From Mesorhizobium atlanticum (lineage in GTDB: Bacteria > Pseudomonadota > Alphaproteobacteria > Rhizobiales > Rhizobiaceae), in NCBI RefSeq assembly GCF_003289965.1, contig NZ_QMBQ01000006.1, positions 186,001 to 250,000 of the forward strand: DNA of 64,000 nt, in the 5' to 3' direction. Position numbers and translations under genes: made by a program. Shown here piece after piece: positions 19,649 to 28,535 of the stretch (its first letter is position 1; every line of letters begins with the position of its first letter). The notes beneath the pieces were generated by a model. It was not told the DNA's origin. It did no database searches and was given only the letters and a program-made list of their open reading frames with translations.

Positions 19649-20368
19649 CTAAAGCGCGACATCGCGGGCGGCAAGCCCGCCGAAGCGCCGTTCGCGGCCG
19701 GCAAAATCGCGCAAGGCATCGGCCAGATGCTCGCGGCTGAAATCCGGCCAGTAGCAAGGCAGGAAGACAAGCTCGCTATAGGCCGCTTGCCACAGAAGGA
19801 AGTTCGACAGCCTGAGCTCGCCGCTCGTCCGTATCACAAGCTCAGGGTCAGGAATGCCCTGGGTATCGAGCGAAGCGGCAAAGCTCTCCGCCGTGATCGC
19901 GTCGCTCGCCATGTCGCCGCGCGCGACGGCATCCGCCAGCTTGCGGGCCGTGCGCACGATCTCGTCGCGGCCGCCATAGTTGAAAGCGATGATGAGCGTC
20001 AGCGACTCGTTGCCCGCCGTTAGCGATTCGGCTTCCTGCAGCAGGCCCCTGATGTCGGGCTGCAGCCCTTGCTTGTCGCCAATTATCCTCACCCGCACGC
20101 CGTTCTGATGCAGTTCGGCAAGATCGCGGCGGATGAACAGCTTCAACAGACCCATGAGGTCGCTGACCTCGGATTTCGGCCGCGACCAGTTCTCCGAGGA
20201 AAAGGCGTAGACGGTGAGGTAGGAGATGCCGAGCTCCGGCGCCGCACGGACGGTCTTGCGTAGGGCCTCTACGCCCGCCCGGTGGCCGGCAAGGCGCGGC
20301 AGGCCGCGCGCCTTGGCCCAGCGTCCGTTTCCATCCATGATGATCGCGACATGCGCGGGCGTTGCCAT
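19649..20368 (-). CDS. uppS: Isoprenyl transferase (undecaprenyl diphosphate synthase)
   Basis: A 239-residue cis-prenyltransferase beginning VAIIMDGNGRWA with the catalytic Asp. It contains FSSENWSRP and ends with the RTSGELRLSNFLLWQ region, the standard UppS motifs. It elongates FPP to undecaprenyl diphosphate, the carrier for peptidoglycan and O-antigen. It lies between frr and cdsA, 30 bp after frr. Confidence 0.96.
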   Translation of the reverse strand: MATPAHVAIIMDGNGRWAKARGLPRLAGHRAGVEALRKTVRAAPELGISYLTVYAFSSENWSRPKSEVSDLMGLLKLFIRRDLAELHQNGVRVRIIGDKQGLQPDIRGLLQEAESLTAGNESLTLIIAFNYGGRDEIVRTARKLADAVARGDMASDAITAESFAASLDTQGIPDPELVIRTSGELRLSNFLLWQAAYSELVFLPCYWPDFSREHLADALRDFAGRERRFGGLAARDVAL

Positions 20369-20398
20369 AATCTCGCTTTCGAGCCGGAAAACCCGACC

Positions 20399-20953
20399 CT
20401 AAACCTGCATGATTTCAGCTTCCTTATCGGAAAGCAGGTGATCGATCGTGCTGATCATCTCGTCGGTCAGCTTCTGCACCTGGTCGGAGCGCTTGCGCTG
20501 ATCGTCCTCGCTGATGGTGCCATCCTTCTCGGCCTTCTTGAGGAAATCCATGCCGTCGCGGCGGACATGGCGGACCGCGACGCGCGCATTCTCGGCGTAA
20601 CCATGCGAGATCTTGACCAGCTCCTTGCGGCGCTGCTCGTTGAGCTCGGGCAGCGGAATCCTAAGCGTGGTGCCGTCGACGATCGGGTTGAAGCCCAGAT
20701 TGGCCTCGCGGATGGCGCGGTCCACCGCGCTGACCATAGACTTATCCCAGACCGATACTGAAATCATGCGCGGTTCCGGCACGGACACGTTGGCGACCTG
20801 GTTGATCGGCATCGCCGTGCCGTAGGCCTGCACCTGGACCGCGTCGAGCAGGTTGCTGGAGGCCCGGCCGGTGCGCAGCGAAGCCAGATCGTGCTTGAAA
20901 GCGGCGATCGCCCCGTCCATGCGTCGCTTCAGGTCTTCGTACTCGCCACTCAT
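20399..20953 (-). CDS. frr: Ribosome recycling factor
   Basis: A 184-residue RRF. It has an N-terminal helix with MDGAIAAFKHDLASLRTGRA and the C-terminal helical region KKAEKDGTISEDD typical of the family. With EF-G it splits post-termination ribosomes. Two ATGs lie six bases apart; GAGGAG touches the first and is correctly spaced for the second, so 20953 (MSGEYED) is preferred. It is cotranscribed with pyrH upstream. Confidence 0.96.
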   Translation of the reverse strand: MSGEYEDLKRRMDGAIAAFKHDLASLRTGRASSNLLDAVQVQAYGTAMPINQVANVSVPEPRMISVSVWDKSMVSAVDRAIREANLGFNPIVDGTTLRIPLPELNEQRRKELVKISHGYAENARVAVRHVRRDGMDFLKKAEKDGTISEDDQRKRSDQVQKLTDEMISTIDHLLSDKEAEIMQV

Positions 20954-21041
20954 GATCATCTCCTCGACCCGTTCGCCGGGTTCACTGCTTGTATTGTTCT
21001 GGTCCGCGGTTCCGTCGTCGTTTAGCGGATCCCGGCGCCTG

Positions 21042-21764
21042 TTACTTGTCGGTGACGACCGTGCAATGGCCGCCGCCCCTTAGAATATCGCCGAAACCAC
21101 CTTTTTCGTGGATCGAATAGACGATTATCGGAATGTTGTTTTCGCGCGCAAGTGCAATCGCGGCCGTATCCATGATCGCAAGCCCGCGCTTGATGACTTC
21201 CGCATGGCTGATGCGGTCGAAGCGGACCGCATTCGGGTCCTTCTTGGGGTCGGCCGAATAGACCCCGTCGACCTGCGTGCCCTTGAACAGCGCATCGGCG
21301 CCGATCTCGGCGGCGCGAAGCGCAGCTGCCGAATCGGTGGTGAAGAACGGATTGCCGGTGCCGCCTGCGAAGATGACCACCTTGCCCTGGTTCATATAGG
21401 CGGTCGCCTGGCGCTGCGAGAAACTCTCGCAAAGTTCCGGCATGGCGATCGCCGAAAGCACCACGGCGTCGACGCCGATCTTGTTCAGAGATGTGCGCAG
21501 CGCCAGCGAGTTGATGACGGTGGCGAGCATGCCCATGTGGTCGCCGGTGACGCGGTCGCCGCCCTTGGAGGCCACGGCGACGCCGCGGAAGATGTTGCCG
21601 CCGCCGATGACGACGCCCACTTCCACACCCAGCGCGCGCGCCTCGGCAATATCGGCCGCAATACGATCGACCACCGAGACGTCGATGCCGAAATGCTGCT
21701 CACCCATCAACGCTTCGCCCGAAGCTTTCAGCACGACACGTCGATAGAGGGGCTTATCCGTCAT
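21042..21764 (-). CDS. pyrH: UMP kinase
   Basis: A 240-residue amino-acid-kinase-fold enzyme with VVLKASGEALMG at the N-terminus, GGGNIFRG, FAGGTGNPFFTTD and VDGVYSADPKKDP. It phosphorylates UMP to UDP. In most alphaproteobacteria it directly follows tsf; here a 2.9-kb block and a strong hairpin at 21861-21888 separate the two, so it presumably has a promoter in 21765-21860. Confidence 0.97.
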   Translation of the reverse strand: MTDKPLYRRVVLKASGEALMGEQHFGIDVSVVDRIAADIAEARALGVEVGVVIGGGNIFRGVAVASKGGDRVTGDHMGMLATVINSLALRTSLNKIGVDAVVLSAIAMPELCESFSQRQATAYMNQGKVVIFAGGTGNPFFTTDSAAALRAAEIGADALFKGTQVDGVYSADPKKDPNAVRFDRISHAEVIKRGLAIMDTAAIALARENNIPIIVYSIHEKGGFGDILRGGGHCTVVTDK

Positions 21765-21860
21765 CTTGGTCCTCGAAAATCTCGGCGCGGCAATTTTGGA
21801 GGCAAAACCGCCCCCGCTTCACCCGGCGATGCTGTCATGACTGGCTGACCCGATACACGA

Positions 21861-21888
21861 AGGGCGCGGCGATGTCACGCCGCGCCCT
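21861..21888 (-). terminator. Strong 11-bp GC hairpin after the aldo/keto reductase gene
   Basis: AGGGCGCGGCG and CGCCGCGCCCT pair perfectly around a 6-nt loop, 60 bp past the reductase stop and before pyrH. No long T-run follows on the minus strand, but the stem is strong enough to insulate pyrH from upstream transcription. Confidence 0.5.
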
Positions 21889-21947
21889 CGTGCAAAATCC
21901 CAGGCTTTTTCGGTCAGTTGCCGCCTTTTGATCTTTGCCCTTTTCAA

Positions 21948-23057
21948 TCAGTCGCTTGAGATGCTGACCGCTTCGCCTTCGATCATGACCGCGGGCGAAT
22001 AGCCGGCCGGCTTGTCGCCGGTGACCGCGCCGCCGGTCACCCGCACCTGGATCTCGGAGCCGAAATAGGGATGCGGGAACGGCGCCGGCGTGGCGCTGAC
22101 CTTTTCCAACCGCGCGCGAAGCTCGGCGGGGATCGAAAAATCGAGCGCGCCAAGATTGTCCTCGAGTTGGCTGAGCTTCGTCGCTCTGAGGATGACGGAG
22201 GCAACGCCGGGCCGCGTCGCCACCCAGTTGAGCGCGACCTGCGCCATGCTGCGGCCAAGCTCTGTCGCAACCTTCTCGAGCTCCGCCACGATCGCCCAAT
22301 TGCGGTCGCTGAACTTCTGGAAGCCGGGATGCGTGGTGTTGCGGAAACCGTCAAGCCGCCCGGCATTGGCGCCCTGCGTCAGCTTGTATTTTCCGCTGAG
22401 CAGGCCACTGGCTAAAGGGCTCCACACCATGATCCCGGCGCCATGATGGGTCGCGAACGGCACATACTCATGTTCGATCGCGCGTTCCGCCAGCGAATAT
22501 TCGAGCTGCAGCGCCGAGACCGGCTCATAGCCGCGCAGTTCGGCGATCGCCTGGGCGCGGCCGGCATACCAGGCCGGCACGTCGGAAAGGCCGATATGGC
22601 GAACCTTGCCGGCGCGCACGAGGTCATCCAGCGTGCGCAGCACCTCTTCGGCTGGTGTGATCCTGTCCCAGACATGCAGAAGGTAAAGGTCGATATGATC
22701 GGTGCCGAGCCGCTTCAGCGAGGCATCCACCGCGCGCATGATGTTCTTGCGGCCATTGCCGCCGGCATTGGGGTTGCCCGGTTCGGAGTTGAAGGTGAAT
22801 TTGGTGGCGATGACAGCCTTGTCGCGCAAGCCACGCTCGGCGACGAACTCGCCGAGCCAGGTTTCGGCCGTGCCCCCGGTATAGAGATCGGCGGTGTCGA
22901 AGAAATTACCGCCTGCCTCGACATAGGCATCGAACATGGCGCGGGCGGTGTCCCTGTCCGCGCCCCAGCCCCACTCGGTGCCGAAAGTCATGGTGCCGAG
23001 CGCCAGCCGGATGATGCGCAGGCCGCTGTTGCCAAGCGTGTAGTAAGTCATGCTCAT
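21948..23057 (-). CDS. Aldo/keto reductase
   Basis: About 369 residues of (beta/alpha)8 NADPH-dependent oxidoreductase. It has NFFDTADLYTGGTAE with the catalytic Asp and Tyr, IATKFTF with the Lys, and DLYLLHVWD with His. The C-terminal cofactor region includes VASVILRATKLSQLEDN. The class resembles YajO/general-stress AKRs; the substrate is unknown. GGAAG precedes ATG 23057 (MSMTYYTLG). The SnoaL-like gene ends 35 bp upstream on the same strand, so the two probably form an operon under the divergent LysR regulator. Its last ~35 residues run beyond the usual AKR end. Confidence 0.88.
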   Translation of the reverse strand: MSMTYYTLGNSGLRIIRLALGTMTFGTEWGWGADRDTARAMFDAYVEAGGNFFDTADLYTGGTAETWLGEFVAERGLRDKAVIATKFTFNSEPGNPNAGGNGRKNIMRAVDASLKRLGTDHIDLYLLHVWDRITPAEEVLRTLDDLVRAGKVRHIGLSDVPAWYAGRAQAIAELRGYEPVSALQLEYSLAERAIEHEYVPFATHHGAGIMVWSPLASGLLSGKYKLTQGANAGRLDGFRNTTHPGFQKFSDRNWAIVAELEKVATELGRSMAQVALNWVATRPGVASVILRATKLSQLEDNLGALDFSIPAELRARLEKVSATPAPFPHPYFGSEIQVRVTGGAVTGDKPAGYSPAVMIEGEAVSISSD

Positions 23058-23092
23058 GGTGGTCTTCCGATTCTGAACTGATGTGCTGCCGG

Positions 23093-23620
23093 TCACTGGC
23101 CAGGCGTCGCCTTGACCCAGGGGTTGCCGCGCTCATGCGTCATGCGGAAGGTGAAGCCGTCGACTTTCCAGCCGGCGGCCGAGCGCGTCAAATGGTGCTC
23201 ATAGGTGCCCCAGACTTCCCAGAGCGGGTCGCCATTGCCTTCCATCCGGTTCCAGGCATAGCCGTTGGAATGAACGGTCGCGGCATTCGCTTCGAGCACG
23301 ACCTGATGATTGGTGCGCAAATGCAGGCTTGTCTTGCTGCCCTTGAGGTTGGCCGCCCACGCGCCGATCAGGTCGTCGGAGGCGATGTTGGCCGCGGGCT
23401 GGCCGGACAGGCTGCTGAAATCGGCCGTAACGCGATCGGCGAAGTAGCTGCGGGCCAGCTTCCAGTCCTGTGCATCCACCGCTCGGTCGATAGCGTCGGC
23501 GATGCGGATCACCGCACGCTCGTCGGCAAGCGCCTGCCAACCGGCCGGTTCGGCGCCGCCGGCATCGACCGGCGCCAATGCCATGCTCGCTGCAAAGGTT
23601 ACATGTTTCAACGTGTTCAT
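23093..23620 (-). CDS. Secreted SnoaL/NTF2-like protein
   Basis: A 175-residue protein with a short N-terminal signal-like segment (MNTLKHVTFAASMALAP) and then an NTF2/SnoaL-like fold. The fold is suggested by the helical start DAIDRAVDAQDWKLARSYFAD and the beta-rich end HHLTRSAAGWKVDGFTFRM. Members are enzymes or ligand binders in aromatic or polyketide metabolism; the function here is unknown. AAGGAGAG precedes ATG 23620; upstream in-frame starts lack this. It is followed by the aldo/keto reductase and divergent from a LysR gene. Confidence 0.78.
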   Translation of the reverse strand: MNTLKHVTFAASMALAPVDAGGAEPAGWQALADERAVIRIADAIDRAVDAQDWKLARSYFADRVTADFSSLSGQPAANIASDDLIGAWAANLKGSKTSLHLRTNHQVVLEANAATVHSNGYAWNRMEGNGDPLWEVWGTYEHHLTRSAAGWKVDGFTFRMTHERGNPWVKATPGQ

Positions 23621-23636
23621 TTTGTCTCTCCTTGAA

Positions 23637-23655
23637 CATCGGCCCGCCGCCGATG
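23637..23655. promoter_or_regulatory. Dyad near the SnoaL-like gene start
   Basis: CATCGGC-CCGCC-GCCGATG is a perfect 7-bp inverted repeat 17 bp upstream of the SnoaL-like start codon, inside the 114-bp divergent promoter region. It is a candidate operator. Confidence 0.35.
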
Positions 23656-23705
23656 TGTCGACGCCAATATGGGCCGCCGCAGGAGCATCTATAAGATTGC
23701 ATTGT

Positions 23706-23722
23706 TCGCACGGACTATGCGA
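23706..23722. promoter_or_regulatory. LysR-type dyad near the regulator start
   Basis: TCGCA-N7-TGCGA ends 12 bp before the LysR ATG. The size and symmetry suit a LysR-type recognition site and autoregulation. Confidence 0.4.
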
Positions 23723-23734
23723 CATAATTCATGA

Positions 23735-24661
23735 ATGGATCGCGATCTGCTCACACATCTTCCGGTCATCGTCGCCGTGGCGCGGCGCGGCGGCTTTGCG
23801 CTTGCCGCCGCTGAGCTCGGCATGAGCCCATCTGCCGTCAGCCATGCCGTCCGGCTGGTGGAAGAGCGCATAGGCCAGCCGCTCTTTGCCCGCACGACGC
23901 GCAGCGTCTCGCTGACGGACGCCGGCAAGGCGCTGGTCGAGACCGCGGCCCCAGCGCTGCAGGACATCGCCGAGCGGATGGACCGCATCCGCGGCATCAA
24001 GGGAAGGCCGTCCGGCCTGCTCAGGATCAACGCCTCCAACATAGCGATCCACCTGGCGGTCACGCCGGTGGTCGCGGCCATGGCCGAACGCTACCCCGAC
24101 GTGACGGTCGAGATCGTTGCCGACCAGGGGCTTATCGATATTGTCGGTGAAGGTTTCGATGCCGGCATCCGGTTGGGGGAGATGATCGCGCAGGACATGG
24201 TCACCGTCAGAATGACACCGCCGTTCAAGGCCGTTGTGGTCGCCTCTCCCGCCTATGTCGGAAAGCACGGCCGTCCGCGCGACGTGACCGATCTCGCCAA
24301 TCACAACTGCATCGGCTACCGCCTGGTCCGATCCGGCGCGTTTTACCGCTGGGATCTGAACGACAACGGCAAGGATGTCGTTGTCGAAACGCGCGGCACG
24401 GCCGTTGTCACGGATTCGCTCGGCGCCATCGACCTGGCGCTGGCCGGCGTCGGACTCGCCTACGTCTTCGAGCCGCTGGTGCATGCCGACCTCGCCGCCG
24501 GCCGCCTCGTCCAGATCCTGCCGCAGACTGCGATCGAGGAGCCGGGCCTCTTCCTCTATTTCCCGCGCCGCGCGTCGATGGCGCCGAAGCTCAGGGCCTT
24601 TATCGACACCGCACAAGAAATCGGCCGGGCATCCATGCGGACACCCGGCCGAGTTGCCTGA
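23735..24661 (+). CDS. LysR-family transcriptional regulator
   Basis: A 308-residue LTTR. The N-terminal winged HTH includes GGFALAAAELGMSPSAVSHAVRLVEERIG, and PLFARTTRSVSLTDAGKAL follows. A periplasmic-binding-like effector domain occupies residues 90-300. It most resembles the CrgA/DmlR subgroup. It is divergent from the SnoaL-like/aldo-keto reductase pair, the usual arrangement for a regulator and its target. It ends 53 bp from the convergent tsf gene. The effector is unknown. Confidence 0.92.
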   Translation: MDRDLLTHLPVIVAVARRGGFALAAAELGMSPSAVSHAVRLVEERIGQPLFARTTRSVSLTDAGKALVETAAPALQDIAERMDRIRGIKGRPSGLLRINASNIAIHLAVTPVVAAMAERYPDVTVEIVADQGLIDIVGEGFDAGIRLGEMIAQDMVTVRMTPPFKAVVVASPAYVGKHGRPRDVTDLANHNCIGYRLVRSGAFYRWDLNDNGKDVVVETRGTAVVTDSLGAIDLALAGVGLAYVFEPLVHADLAAGRLVQILPQTAIEEPGLFLYFPRRASMAPKLRAFIDTAQEIGRASMRTPGRVA

Positions 24662-24714
24662 GCTCGTGAGCTCCTCACCTTAAGGAAAGCGCCGCGCGCT
24701 CCCCCGGGTCGGAG

Positions 24715-25635
24715 CTATTTCTTGACCGCTGCCGCGACTTCCGCCGCGAAATCGGTGGTTTCCTTCTCGATGCCCTCGCCCAGCGCGTAACGCAGGTAAG
24801 CGGTGATCTTCGCCGGAGCGCCGATCTCCTTCTCGGCATCCTTCAGCGCCTTCTCGACGGTGATGTCGGGATTGAGCACGAAGGCCTGCTTCAAAAGCAC
24901 GACCTCTTCGTAGAACTTGCGCAGGCGCCCTTCGACCATCTTTTCGATGATCGCTTCCGGCTTGCCGGACTGGCGCGCCTGATCGGAGAAGATCGCCTTC
25001 TCACGCTCGACCAGCGCGGGATCGACTTCCTCGGCGCTCAGCGCGACCGGGTTGCTGGCGGCGACATGCATCGCGACCTGGCGGGCAAAGGCGTTGGCCG
25101 CATGCTCGTTGCCGGTGGTCTCGATCGCAACCAGCACGCCGAGCTTGCCGAGGCCGTCGGCAACCGCATTGTGGACATAGGTCGCCACCACGCCATGCGG
25201 CACGGTGAGCTTCGCCGAACGGCGGAAGCCCATGTTCTCGCCGATGGTGCCGACCGCGTCCTTGATGGTGTCGGTGACCGACTTATCCGAGCCAGGATAC
25301 TTGGCGGCAGCCACGGCCTCGGTCGTGCCGTAGGCGAGCGCGACCTTGGCGACCTTGGCGACGATCTCCTGGAAGGCCGCATTGCGGGCAACGAAGTCGG
25401 TCTCGGAATTGACCTCGACAATGGCCGCTTCACGCACGCCGGCGTCGACGCCGATCAGGCCCTCGGCGGCAGTGCGGCCGGCCTTCTTGTCGGCCTTGGA
25501 GATACCCTTCTTGCGCAGCCAGTCGACGGCTGCTTCCATGTCGCCGTTGGTCTCGTTCAACGCCGCCTTGCAGTCCATCATGCCCGCGCCGGTCAAGTCG
25601 CGGAGTTCTTTGACCTGTGCAGCCGAAATCGTCAT
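24715..25635 (-). CDS. tsf: Translation elongation factor Ts
   Basis: A 306-residue EF-Ts with the N-terminal UBA-like helix region VKELRDLTGAGMMDCKAALNE and the core ETDFVARN motif. It recycles EF-Tu GDP to EF-Tu GTP. The gene follows rpsB by 121 bp containing a hairpin, as in most bacteria, but its usual downstream partner pyrH is displaced. Confidence 0.97.
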   Translation of the reverse strand: MTISAAQVKELRDLTGAGMMDCKAALNETNGDMEAAVDWLRKKGISKADKKAGRTAAEGLIGVDAGVREAAIVEVNSETDFVARNAAFQEIVAKVAKVALAYGTTEAVAAAKYPGSDKSVTDTIKDAVGTIGENMGFRRSAKLTVPHGVVATYVHNAVADGLGKLGVLVAIETTGNEHAANAFARQVAMHVAASNPVALSAEEVDPALVEREKAIFSDQARQSGKPEAIIEKMVEGRLRKFYEEVVLLKQAFVLNPDITVEKALKDAEKEIGAPAKITAYLRYALGEGIEKETTDFAAEVAAAVKK

Positions 25636-25731
25636 TGTCGCCTCTTTGTTTCAAATGCGCCGACGCACCAACCGGGACTCGGGTGATGCGCTCGGCAAAA
25701 GCGCTTTAGCGCGCCAACTTATTGGAAAGAT

Positions 25732-25752
25732 GAAGGCCGGGACCCGGCCTTC
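25732..25752 (-). terminator. Hairpin in the rpsB-tsf spacer
   Basis: GAAGGCCGG and CCGGCCTTC form a 9-bp stem with a 3-nt loop just past the rpsB stop, followed on the minus strand by ATCTTTCC. It is probably a partial terminator that lowers tsf relative to rpsB, or an RNA-processing site. Confidence 0.45.
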
Positions 25753-25756
25753 CTTA

Positions 25757-26536
25757 TCAAGCTTCCGGAGCTTCCGCGGCCGGGGTGTCGAGCGCCGGCT
25801 CGACCGGAGCCTCGGCCGAAGCACCGATATCGACGCCGAGCGCGCCCTGCTGGCGGGCGATGCCGTCGATGGCGGCCTTGGCGATCAGGTCGCAATAAAG
25901 CTGGATGGCGCGAGCCGCGTCGTCATTGCCGGGGATCGGGAAGTCGATCTTGTCCGGGTCGCAGTTCGAATCGATGATGGCCACGACCGGAATGCCGAGG
26001 CGCTTGGCCTCGAGGATGGCGATCGCTTCCTTGTTGGTGTCGATGACGAACATCAGGTCCGGCGTCGAGCCCATGTCCTTGATGCCGCCGAGAGCCTTGT
26101 TGAGCTTCTCGCGCTCGCGGTCGAGGTTCAGGCGCTCCTTCTTGGTGAGGCCCTGGGCCTCACCGGCCAGCGTCTCGTCGAGCTTGCGCAGGCGCTGGAT
26201 CGAGTTCGAGATCGTCTTCCAGTTGGTGAGCATGCCGCCCAGCCAGCGCGAGTTGACATAATACTGGGCCGAACGCTGCGCCGCGTCGGCGACGATGTCG
26301 GAGGCCTGGCGCTTGGTGCCGACGAACAGCACGCGGCCGCCCTTGGCGACGGTGTCGGACACCTGCTTCAGGGCCTGGTGCAGCAGCGGCACCGTCTGCG
26401 ACAGGTCGATGATGTGGATGTTGTTGCGGGCGCCATAGATGTAGGGCGCCATCTTCGGGTTCCAGCGATGGGTCTGGTGGCCGAAGTGAACACCAGCTTC
26501 CAAAAGCTGGCGCATGCTGAAATCTGGCAGAGCCAT
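25757..26536 (-). CDS. rpsB: 30S ribosomal protein S2
   Basis: A 259-residue S2 with MRQLLEAGVHFGHQTHRWNP at the N-terminus, FVGTKRQA, RWLGGMLTNW and the VVAIIDSNCDPD motif. The acidic/Ala-rich C-terminal extension (about 25 residues) is common in alphaproteobacteria. The ~200 bp upstream leader holds GC-rich dyads that could be an autoregulatory leader RNA, though I cannot assign one. Confidence 0.97.
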   Translation of the reverse strand: MALPDFSMRQLLEAGVHFGHQTHRWNPKMAPYIYGARNNIHIIDLSQTVPLLHQALKQVSDTVAKGGRVLFVGTKRQASDIVADAAQRSAQYYVNSRWLGGMLTNWKTISNSIQRLRKLDETLAGEAQGLTKKERLNLDREREKLNKALGGIKDMGSTPDLMFVIDTNKEAIAILEAKRLGIPVVAIIDSNCDPDKIDFPIPGNDDAARAIQLYCDLIAKAAIDGIARQQGALGVDIGASAEAPVEPALDTPAAEAPEA

Positions 26537-26738
26537 TCTTTAGTTCCTTTCCGGTTGGCCTCCACGGACACAGGCATTTCGGACGGGATGTCCTGATGCC
26601 ACCGGAGGTTTCAGCCGGATTTCTCCCGGGCAGACACCAAAGTCCGTGTGTGGAATGAGCGCGCATATAGAGGGGAAGTCTGGTAAACGCAAGCCGGGTG
26701 CCGGAAAACGCCCTCACCTGCGGCGATCCGCCCAAATC

Positions 26739-27017
26739 TCAGCGTTTTACCTTGCCGTTCGGGACCCGGACGCGGCGAAAGATAGCGACGATTTCCTCGC
26801 GGCTGCATTCGATCGCGCCGAGCCGGACCGCTCGGTCGCGCTCGAAGCCGGTGATGTCGTAGTGCGGCGCCGATGTCTTGGGCGGTCCCTGATAGGAGGA
26901 AAGCTTGATACCGAGTTCGGTGGCAAAGCGGTGCAGTTCGTCCGTATCGTCGGCAAGCAGATGGCACCAGCGGTGGCCGGCCCATCTCCAGATCGCCGCG
27001 TCGACATAGACCGCCAT
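26739..27017 (-). CDS. DUF4031 domain protein
   Basis: A 92-residue protein matching DUF4031: MAVYVDAAIW, HRWCHLLADD near residue 16-25, and SSYQGPPKTSAPHYDIT near 40-56, rich in His, Asp and Tyr. Function is not known; conserved charged and His residues suggest a small enzyme. It stands alone upstream of rpsB on the same strand. Confidence 0.8.
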   Translation of the reverse strand: MAVYVDAAIWRWAGHRWCHLLADDTDELHRFATELGIKLSSYQGPPKTSAPHYDITGFERDRAVRLGAIECSREEIVAIFRRVRVPNGKVKR

Positions 27018-27100
27018 CAGGCCCGCCGCGCTCCGTCAGCCCGACACATGGCGAGTTGAAGCCAGGCGTGCAAGCCCGATCGCCTACTGTCGCGGCGCCG

Positions 27101-27931
27101 CTATTTCGAAGCCGGGCAAGGCTTGGTCTGGTCGAACAGCGACAGGTTCACCAGCTTGCCGGTCATCGAGAAGTCGCCATAGTCCATGACAAGGTCGCGG
27201 GTGATGCCGTTCTCGTGCAGCTTGAAGCTGATCCGGTATTCCGGCACCTCTTCGCCGCTTTTGTCGGTATCGTCGAAATAGGCGATGTCGACCGGCCAGT
27301 ATTTGTCGGAAGCGAGATTGGCCAGCGCGGGCGCTTCCGGATCCGTCTTTTCCGCGTCCGTCTTCTTGCCGACGATTACGGTGGTGGTCATCACCTTGTT
27401 GGCGTCCTCGGAGCCATCGAACAGATTGGTCTGGTAGAAATTCTCGCCCTTTTCGGCCTTGCCGATCAGCTCGACCAGATGCTGGGTCGGGAACTGCGTG
27501 GCCGCGAGCTCGAGGCTGCTTTTCTCGGGCTTGTCGATATCGACCTTGAGGCCCTTCGGTTCCCTGGTGGCCACCCCCTTCACCTCTTTGTCGAGGTTCT
27601 GGTCGACGAAGGATTTCGTCACGAAGGAAAAGGTCTTGCCTTCGGCATCCTCGAAAGTCGTCGTCTGCTGGTCGGTGAGCCTGGTGTTGTCGTTGGTCAC
27701 GATCTGGGTGACGAAGCGGAACTTGACCGTGTAACCCTCGCAGGCAGAGCCATTGAACTCGTAGACCATGCGGCCGGTGATGCCGGTAATGCCCGAGCGA
27801 TCGGAAGCCTTGTTGAGCGTGAGATCGTAGACGGCGCGATGCGCCTGCAGCGCGGGCACCGCAAAGGCCGGCGCCATTGGGAACACCGCAGAAAGACAGG
27901 CAGCGGCAAGAAAAAGGCGCGTTGCGCGCAT
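27101..27931 (-). CDS. eipB: Cell envelope integrity protein EipB (DUF1849)
   Basis: A 276-residue periplasmic protein with a signal peptide cleaved after an AFA-type site near residue 24. It has the EipB beta-spiral pattern: HRAVYDLTL, a Cys in SACEGYTV and a second Cys near the C-terminus (TKPCPASK). In Brucella EipB the equivalent cysteines form a disulphide. The family supports envelope integrity. ATG 27931 follows GGAG and directly begins the signal peptide, so the longer upstream frame is rejected. It is divergent from ridA. Confidence 0.87.
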   Translation of the reverse strand: MRATRLFLAAACLSAVFPMAPAFAVPALQAHRAVYDLTLNKASDRSGITGITGRMVYEFNGSACEGYTVKFRFVTQIVTNDNTRLTDQQTTTFEDAEGKTFSFVTKSFVDQNLDKEVKGVATREPKGLKVDIDKPEKSSLELAATQFPTQHLVELIGKAEKGENFYQTNLFDGSEDANKVMTTTVIVGKKTDAEKTDPEAPALANLASDKYWPVDIAYFDDTDKSGEEVPEYRISFKLHENGITRDLVMDYGDFSMTGKLVNLSLFDQTKPCPASK

Positions 27932-28070
27932 ACGTTGCTCCGATCGTCGCGGCCGCGAGACAGGCCGCAGGGAAAGATGGTCCAGCTTAAAAAAAGTCGT
28001 GGCGGAAGCGAGGCAAAAATAGCAATTTCGGCCCGGCCAACGCGGCGTCTTCCAGCAATAGGGAAAACCA

Positions 28071-28535
28071 ATGAGCGAAACAATCGAAAAGCGGCTAAGC
28101 GATCTGGGCGTAACCATTCCGGCCGCCGCCGCGCCCGCCGCCAACTACGTGCCCTATTGCCGCACCGGCAACACGCTGTTCACCGCCGGCCAGCTGCCGC
28201 TGAAGGACGGCAAGCTGCAGGCAAGCGGGCTGCTCGGCCGCGACATCGACACGGCGGGAGGCAAGGAAGGCGCCAAATTCTGCGCCATCAACATCCTGGC
28301 GCAGGCCAAGGCAGCCCTCGGCGATCTCGAGAAGATCCGGCGTCTGGTCAAGATCACTGTGTTCGTCGCTTCGGCACCTGATTTCGTCGAGCAGCATCTT
28401 GTCGCCAACGGCGCCTCCGACTTCCTGGTCGCGGCGCTGGGCGAGCGCGGCAAGCACGCCCGCTCCGCCGTCGGCACCGCCTCGCTGCCGCTCAACGCCG
28501 CGGTCGAGATCGAAGCGATCTTCGAAGTCGAGTAA
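28071..28535 (+). CDS. RidA family protein
   Basis: A 154-residue YjgF/YER057c/UK114 protein of the longer subgroup with an N-terminal SDLGVTIP extension. It contains GNTLFTAGQLPL and ends SLPLNAAVEIEAIFEV. The usual catalytic arginine of canonical RidA lies in a CxxxRxxV-type context that I do not see clearly; the C-terminal motif here is SAVGTASLPLNAAVEIE. Imine deaminase activity is therefore uncertain. Its stop codon shares a base with the next start (TAATG), which implies coupling to the phosphodiesterase. Confidence 0.85.
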   Translation: MSETIEKRLSDLGVTIPAAAAPAANYVPYCRTGNTLFTAGQLPLKDGKLQASGLLGRDIDTAGGKEGAKFCAINILAQAKAALGDLEKIRRLVKITVFVASAPDFVEQHLVANGASDFLVAALGERGKHARSAVGTASLPLNAAVEIEAIFEVE

